From an uncultured Eubacterium sp. (GTDB taxonomy: Bacteria; Bacillota; Clostridia; Lachnospirales; Lachnospiraceae), in contig CAJTXO010000011.1 in the NCBI GenBank assembly GCA_910583555.1, forward strand, positions 60,859 through 124,858: DNA of 64,000 nt. Reading direction: 5' to 3'. Positions 60,040 through 64,000 of this stretch are shown piece by piece. The notes beneath the pieces are model-generated. The model saw only the letters and a list, made by a program, of their open reading frames with translations, was not told the origin of the DNA and made no database searches. The position numbers were made by a program, and so were the translations under genes. The first letter of the stretch is position 1; the number at the start of each line of letters is the position of its first letter.

Positions 60040-61191
60040 ATGAAATCAGCATACAACTATTTTTTCACACTATTATTTACACTATTTTTCTTATCTGCTT
60101 TTACTGGTACTTTATTTCCCTGCCAGGCACAGGCAGAAACGAAAACGATCACGCTGCTCCTCAGTGAGACAAAACAAATATCCAAAAAAAACGTGATCTT
60201 CTACAAAAGCATAGACCCATCCATCGCTACCGTATCCGACGACGGACTCATTCACGCCGTAAAAACCGGTACTACAAAGATCACGGCCAAAACAAATGAT
60301 GGAAAGCGCATTTACCAGATCATTGTAAAAAAACGCGGCATGGTATATCCTGAATTTTCAATGATAAAAGGTGAACATCTGGATCTGCAGTTCAGCCATA
60401 AACCGGACAGTAGCGTACAATGGCGTTCGGAGAACCCCTCTATCGCCAAGGTAGACAAAAACGGACAGATCCGCGCAAAAAAAGCAGGAACCACATGTAT
60501 ATCCGGCACTTCGGATGAACACAATTTCATGTGCCGTCTCGAGGTCACCCCGGCCATAAAAAGCAGTATTTATCTCACATTTGACGACGGGCCAAATCGT
60601 TACACTACGCCAAAGGTGCTGAATATTCTGAAAAAGCAAAAAGTTCCAGCCACTTTTTTTGAACTGAAACCGGCGTCATCCGACTTCGACCTGACACAAA
60701 GAGTGTTAGCCGAGGGACACTCCCTCGCCCTTCACGGTTACCAGCATAAATACGATGTCATATACCGGTCTGAAAAAGTATACCGTGGCAATCTCGACAA
60801 ACTCCGAAACCTCTTTTTTGATAAATTCGGAGTCTGGTGCAGCGTCTCCCGCTTCCCCGGCGGCAGTTCCAATCAGGTCAGCCGCTACAACCCGGGAATC
60901 ATGTCGAGACTCACGAAAAAAGTCCATAACTGGGGATACCACTATTTCGACTGGAATGTATCCTCCGGAGATGCCGGCGGCGTCCATACATCCGATGCTG
61001 TCTATAAAAATGTGACAAAAGGACTCAAAAAAGGACGGCGTAACATTGTCCTGATGCACGATTTCGGAAACAATGACAAAACGATAAACGCCCTGGAAAG
61101 GATCATCAAGTATGGAAAGAAAAACGGCTATACGTTTCTTCCCATCACCGCCAGTACACCGGAAAATCACCACACGGTATTAAATAACTAA
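60040..61191 (+). CDS. Secreted polysaccharide deacetylase with two Ig-like (Big2) domains
   Basis: 383 residues. Signal peptide/anchor (about 1-30), two Big2 repeats (about 35-90 and 95-170: SIATVSDDGLIHAVKTGTTK; SIAKVDKNGQIRAKKAGTT), then a NodB domain with YLTFDDGPNRYTTPKVL, HSLALHGYQHKYDVIY, RFPGGSSNQVSRYN and NIVLMHDFG. It probably de-N-acetylates peptidoglycan or chitin-like polymers at the wall. AAAGGAA precedes the start, 20 bases after the Rpn-like gene. Confidence 0.93.
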   Translation: MKSAYNYFFTLLFTLFFLSAFTGTLFPCQAQAETKTITLLLSETKQISKKNVIFYKSIDPSIATVSDDGLIHAVKTGTTKITAKTNDGKRIYQIIVKKRGMVYPEFSMIKGEHLDLQFSHKPDSSVQWRSENPSIAKVDKNGQIRAKKAGTTCISGTSDEHNFMCRLEVTPAIKSSIYLTFDDGPNRYTTPKVLNILKKQKVPATFFELKPASSDFDLTQRVLAEGHSLALHGYQHKYDVIYRSEKVYRGNLDKLRNLFFDKFGVWCSVSRFPGGSSNQVSRYNPGIMSRLTKKVHNWGYHYFDWNVSSGDAGGVHTSDAVYKNVTKGLKKGRRNIVLMHDFGNNDKTINALERIIKYGKKNGYTFLPITASTPENHHTVLNN

Positions 61192-61336
61192 CAACATACC
61201 ACTTCCACTTTAATCTATCTCTATCTTAAATAATGGATTTTGGCGGAATTACAGAGCGGCGGCAAATGGTTTCTCTGGCAGATAAAAGCAGGATATACGC
61301 CCGCTTGGACAAGCCCCCGGCGGAGATGAGGATGGG

Positions 61337-61661
61337 ATGGATGAAGTTTCATACAGTGCCCACATCAGCAATGGGAAAAGTGCCATCAACAGCAAAGGTA
61401 AGCTGTCCGGTGTGGCAAAACACAACCTGCGGAAATACCGTTCCAAAGAGTACAACAGAACATGTATCGGATAAAAACCAAGACATGGCAGTGGAGATTA
61501 TTTTCCAGTGCGGGGATAAAGATTATTTTGATGAGGCAAGCCCTCATATGCACGTCGTAACCGTTCCCATACGCAGGGGATTTAAGCGTGGACTGGAAAC
61601 AAAGGTTTCCAATCGTCTTATTTATAGGACATACAATGAGGAATATGCAAGGGGCAGATAA
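61337..61661 (+). pseudogene. Relic of a Mob/Pre (MobV-type) plasmid relaxase
   Basis: From 61337 one frame reads MDEVSYSAHISNGKSAINSK then GKLSGVAKHNLRKYRSKEYN and stops at 61469. Another frame continues MAVEIIFQCGDKDYFDE and ASPHMHVVTVPIRRGFKRGLE, the His-rich relaxase motif. Both are recognisable pieces of one Mob/Pre protein with an internal deletion and frameshift. A plasmid or mobilisable element once sat here. Confidence 0.65.
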
Positions 61662-61831
61662 GCAGATGATTTTATTGGTAATGTTTATTTATGATAGAAT
61701 ATGTGTAATGATGTGTGGGGCAGTGAATACTCTCCTCATTTCGCCTAAATAAGATGTGGAATTATATTTAATGGCATGGTATACTGTTAATGTTGTTGCA
61801 AGAGACAAATATTAAATTTGTGGAGGTGGAT

Positions 61832-62272
61832 ATGAGTATCCGTTTAATGACAATTGATGATTATGAAAAAGTATATGAACTATGGATGTCCTGCGTAGGT
61901 ATGGGACTAAATAATCTTGATGATTCAAAAGAGGGTATAGATAAATTTCTCCAGAGAAATCCTGACACTTGTTTTGTTGCTGAAATAGAAAATGTTATTG
62001 TTGGCGTGATTATAGTTGGAAGCGACGGTAGGAGAGGATATGTATATCATACAGCCGTAAATCCACAATACAGAAAACAAAGTATCGCAAAAAGTCTTGT
62101 TGATACAGCAATGAATGCCTTACAGAAAACTGGAATAAATAAAGCAGCATTGGTTGTTTTCGATAGAAATGAAATAGGAAATGGCTTTTGGGAAAAAATG
62201 GGTTTTACTGTTCGCAATGATTTAATTTATCGTAATAAAGCTCTTGTAGAAATAGTTAGAATCGACACATAA
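61832..62272 (+). CDS. GNAT-family N-acetyltransferase
   Basis: 146 residues from ATG 61832 (GGAGGTG just upstream; the longer frame lacks one). IRLMTIDDYEKVYELW, then VIVGVIIVGSDGRRGYVYHT, AVNPQYRKQSIAKSLVD (acetyl-CoA loop) and NGFWEKMGFTVRNDLIY. Substrate unknown. AT-rich compared with genes to the left, like the neighbouring relics, suggesting transfer. Confidence 0.88.
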   Translation: MSIRLMTIDDYEKVYELWMSCVGMGLNNLDDSKEGIDKFLQRNPDTCFVAEIENVIVGVIIVGSDGRRGYVYHTAVNPQYRKQSIAKSLVDTAMNALQKTGINKAALVVFDRNEIGNGFWEKMGFTVRNDLIYRNKALVEIVRIDT

Positions 62273-62293
62273 ATTGTAATTTAGTTAGGGTAG

Positions 62294-62655
62294 TTTTTTA
62301 ATCCGTTTGAATATGATGAGCCGGCTTTCCATCAAAATGGAATGGATAATCCAGATAATATGTGTTCCGTTGTTCTCTCTGATGGACAGTTATTACAATA
62401 TCTGGATAAAATCAGAAAAAGGACTTTAGATTACTTAGATACAATTACAGATGATATGCTTTATGAGAAACCTCAAAATTGTCCATATACAAGATTACAA
62501 CTAGTATTAAGGCAATTTAAGCATCTTTCTTTTCATACAGGAATAATGGGCAAACAGCGGAACGTACAGGAAAGTTTCCTATATAGGTTTCTGAAGATAG
62601 TGTTTTTCCTGTTGATGGTTCTCTATTTGGCAGATATGTAACTAAAATGAAGTAA
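62294..62655 (+). pseudogene. Relic of a DinB-like (DUF1569-type) protein
   Basis: The frame from 62300 reads NPFEYDEPAFHQNGMDNPDN, then LLQYLDKIRKRTLDYLDTIT and FKHLSFHTGIM. A frameshift near 62547 moves the continuation NGQTAERTGKFPI to another frame, where it is stopped once and ends at TAA 62653. Both ends are damaged. The stretch 62656-63007 shows no gene. Confidence 0.5.
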
Positions 62656-63007
62656 TATTCTTTATGAATGTCGCCAATGAAGGATAAAGCCAACCGACGA
62701 AAGATAATACAGATAGTGCGCTTTGGGGAGGCTGTAAAAAATCTTGTGTCTATGGAAGTTAGACTTTTCTGATAAGAATAAAATATGTACAGATATTTGT
62801 CGGTTTAAGGTATATATTACTTTGTCGAATTGGTGCTTCTATTTATAGTATAACCAGTTGGATAAAGTCTATACATGATTTCTCACTTTTTTGCATAACG
62901 AACAGGCATGTTATCTTATTGTCACTTTGTGGGCTCTGCCCACACCCGGCCTCAGGAATAAGGTTGGGATATTATGGCAATAATATAAATGCCGATGGAA
63001 TAAGGCT

Positions 63008-63046
63008 GGGATGGCAGGTTTTGGGTTGTTGCCATCCCGATCTTTT
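63008..63046 (+). terminator. Hairpin with T run at the 3' edge of the transposase
   Basis: GGGATGGCA (63008-63016) and TGCCATCCC (63030-63038), then GATCTTTTT. On the plus strand this would stop read-through into the antisense of the transposase gene; it may be part of the insertion-sequence end. Confidence 0.5.
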
Positions 63047-64000
63047 TATAAATGATCCGTAAGCCGCTCTCCATACAGGACGACCAGCTGGTTCAGGACC
63101 TGATCCCAGTTCCGGTATCTCTGCGTCCATTTCTTTGTTATATTCTGGCTTGCCAGATACAGCATCTTTTCCAGGGATGTGTCGCTGGGGAATACGCTTT
63201 TTGTTTTGGTTACTTTCCGGAACTGGCGGTTCAGTCCCTCTATGATATTCGTCGTGTACATGATCCGGCGGATGTCATCCGGAAACTGGAAGAAGGAGCT
63301 GACATCTTCCCAGTTGTTTTCCCAGTTGCTGATCGCGTAAGGATATTTTCTTCCCCATGTTTCTTTTACATTTTTCAGTTCTGAGAGAGCTGTTGTTTCG
63401 TTCGGGGCATTGTAGACCGCCTTGAAGTCTGAGGCAAATTTTTTCAGGTCTTTGTAACTCACATATTTGAACGGGTTACGGAGCATGTGGATGACACACC
63501 TCTGTACTTCTGCTTTCGGGAATACCGCCTGTATGGCCCCCTTAAATCCAGGCAGGCCGTCAACACAGAAGAACAGGACATCTTTCACGCCCCGGTTATG
63601 CAGGTCATTTAACATTCCGAGCCAGAACTTGCTTGTTTCGTTCGCCCCAACGGTAATGCTCAGTATTTCCTTGTAACCGTCTGCCGTAACGCCCAGTACC
63701 ACGTAGGCTGCCCGGCTTACGATCCGCCCTTCTTCCCGGACTTTGTAATGGATGCAGTCCATGAATACGAACGGGTATACCGGATTCAGGGGGCGTGACT
63801 GCCATTCCTTTACCTGCGGGAGGATCTTATCTGTGATCTTGCTGACCATTTCCGCGGACAGGTCGATCCCATACAGGTCGTTCAGCTGGTCGTGGATGTC
63901 CCGGGTGCTCATCCCGCGGGCATAGAGGGAGATCACTTTATCTTCGATGCCGGATATGTCCCGCTGGTATTTGGGGATCAGTTTTGGTTCAAACTCCCCG
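63046..64000 (-). mobile_element. IS256-family transposase, 5' end beyond the window
   Basis: The frame is open from the right edge: upstream of the GTG at 63936 it continues as GEFEPKLIPKYQRDISGIED, so about 318 residues are visible. DDE residues: FVFMDCIHYKVREEG (Asp), FFCVDGLPGFKGAIQAVFP (Asp) and TTNIIEGLNRQFRKVTK (Glu). QRCVIHMLRNPFKYV and DIHDQLNDLYGIDLSAE are typical. No stop or frameshift is seen, so it may be active. The terminal repeats were not located. Confidence 0.93.

Overview
The window looks like a chromosomal segment of a spore-forming, anaerobic, gut-type member of the Firmicutes (class Clostridia, most like Lachnospiraceae). The signs are a cotJ spore-coat operon, the yaaO-to-abrB type housekeeping cluster known from Bacillus, PerR next to a rubredoxin-first rubrerythrin, a CIRCE site before clpB, an SOS box before recA, BspA-type leucine-rich surface proteins and a secreted GH10 xylanase. 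No rRNA, tRNA or CRISPR array was seen.

Layout. 1-5.5 kb is an accessory region: a split helveticin-J-like reading frame, a BspA-like secreted protein, then two paralogous genes sharing an N-terminal domain of about 240 residues. One ends in a PI-PLC phospholipase domain and the other in an aerolysin-type pore-forming core. 5.5-8.7 kb holds a degenerate AraC/HD pair and a MutS2-like ATPase behind a long leader (promoter, 12-codon ORF, two terminators). 8.7-20.7 kb is minus-strand housekeeping: rny, recX-recA, a chemoreceptor, dusB, coaX, citrate synthase, argF and a stomatin/NfeD pair. 21-23 kb holds a P-loop kinase, rubrerythrin and perR.

23.1-28.7 kb is the most striking part. cotJA-cotJB-cotJC runs on the plus strand, but cotJC is cut at codon 62 by a 4,321-bp element carrying a sodium symporter, a large serine recombinase, a 56-codon gene and a Fic protein. 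The element is flanked by an 11-bp direct repeat, ACCGATATCGG. Removing it restores an in-frame 202-residue manganese-catalase-type CotJC. The joined element ends form a near-perfect palindrome centred on GG, as expected for a serine-integrase attP. It is therefore a candidate skin-like intervening element that could be excised in the mother cell.

28.9-45.7 kb: a soluble CZB-domain chemoreceptor, clpB, a BspA-like protein with a stop at codon 4, xylanase, luxS-ilvE, a BlaI/BlaR1-like pair in which BlaR1 carries a leucine-rich tail, an acyl-CoA synthetase, a NusG-II protein, a Gx transporter and AbrB. 45.9-52.2 kb is the minus-strand cluster rsmI-trmN-ricT-holB-yaaR-gmk-like-decarboxylase. 52.3-58.1 kb: YhfC-type protease, S1-domain protein, ksgA, tatD, nfo and an M18 aminopeptidase. 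58.2-64 kb is a decayed mobile zone: a possible structured RNA, a sigma-like relic, an Rpn-type nuclease, a polysaccharide deacetylase, Mob/Pre and DinB relics, a GNAT acetyltransferase and a truncated IS256-type transposase.
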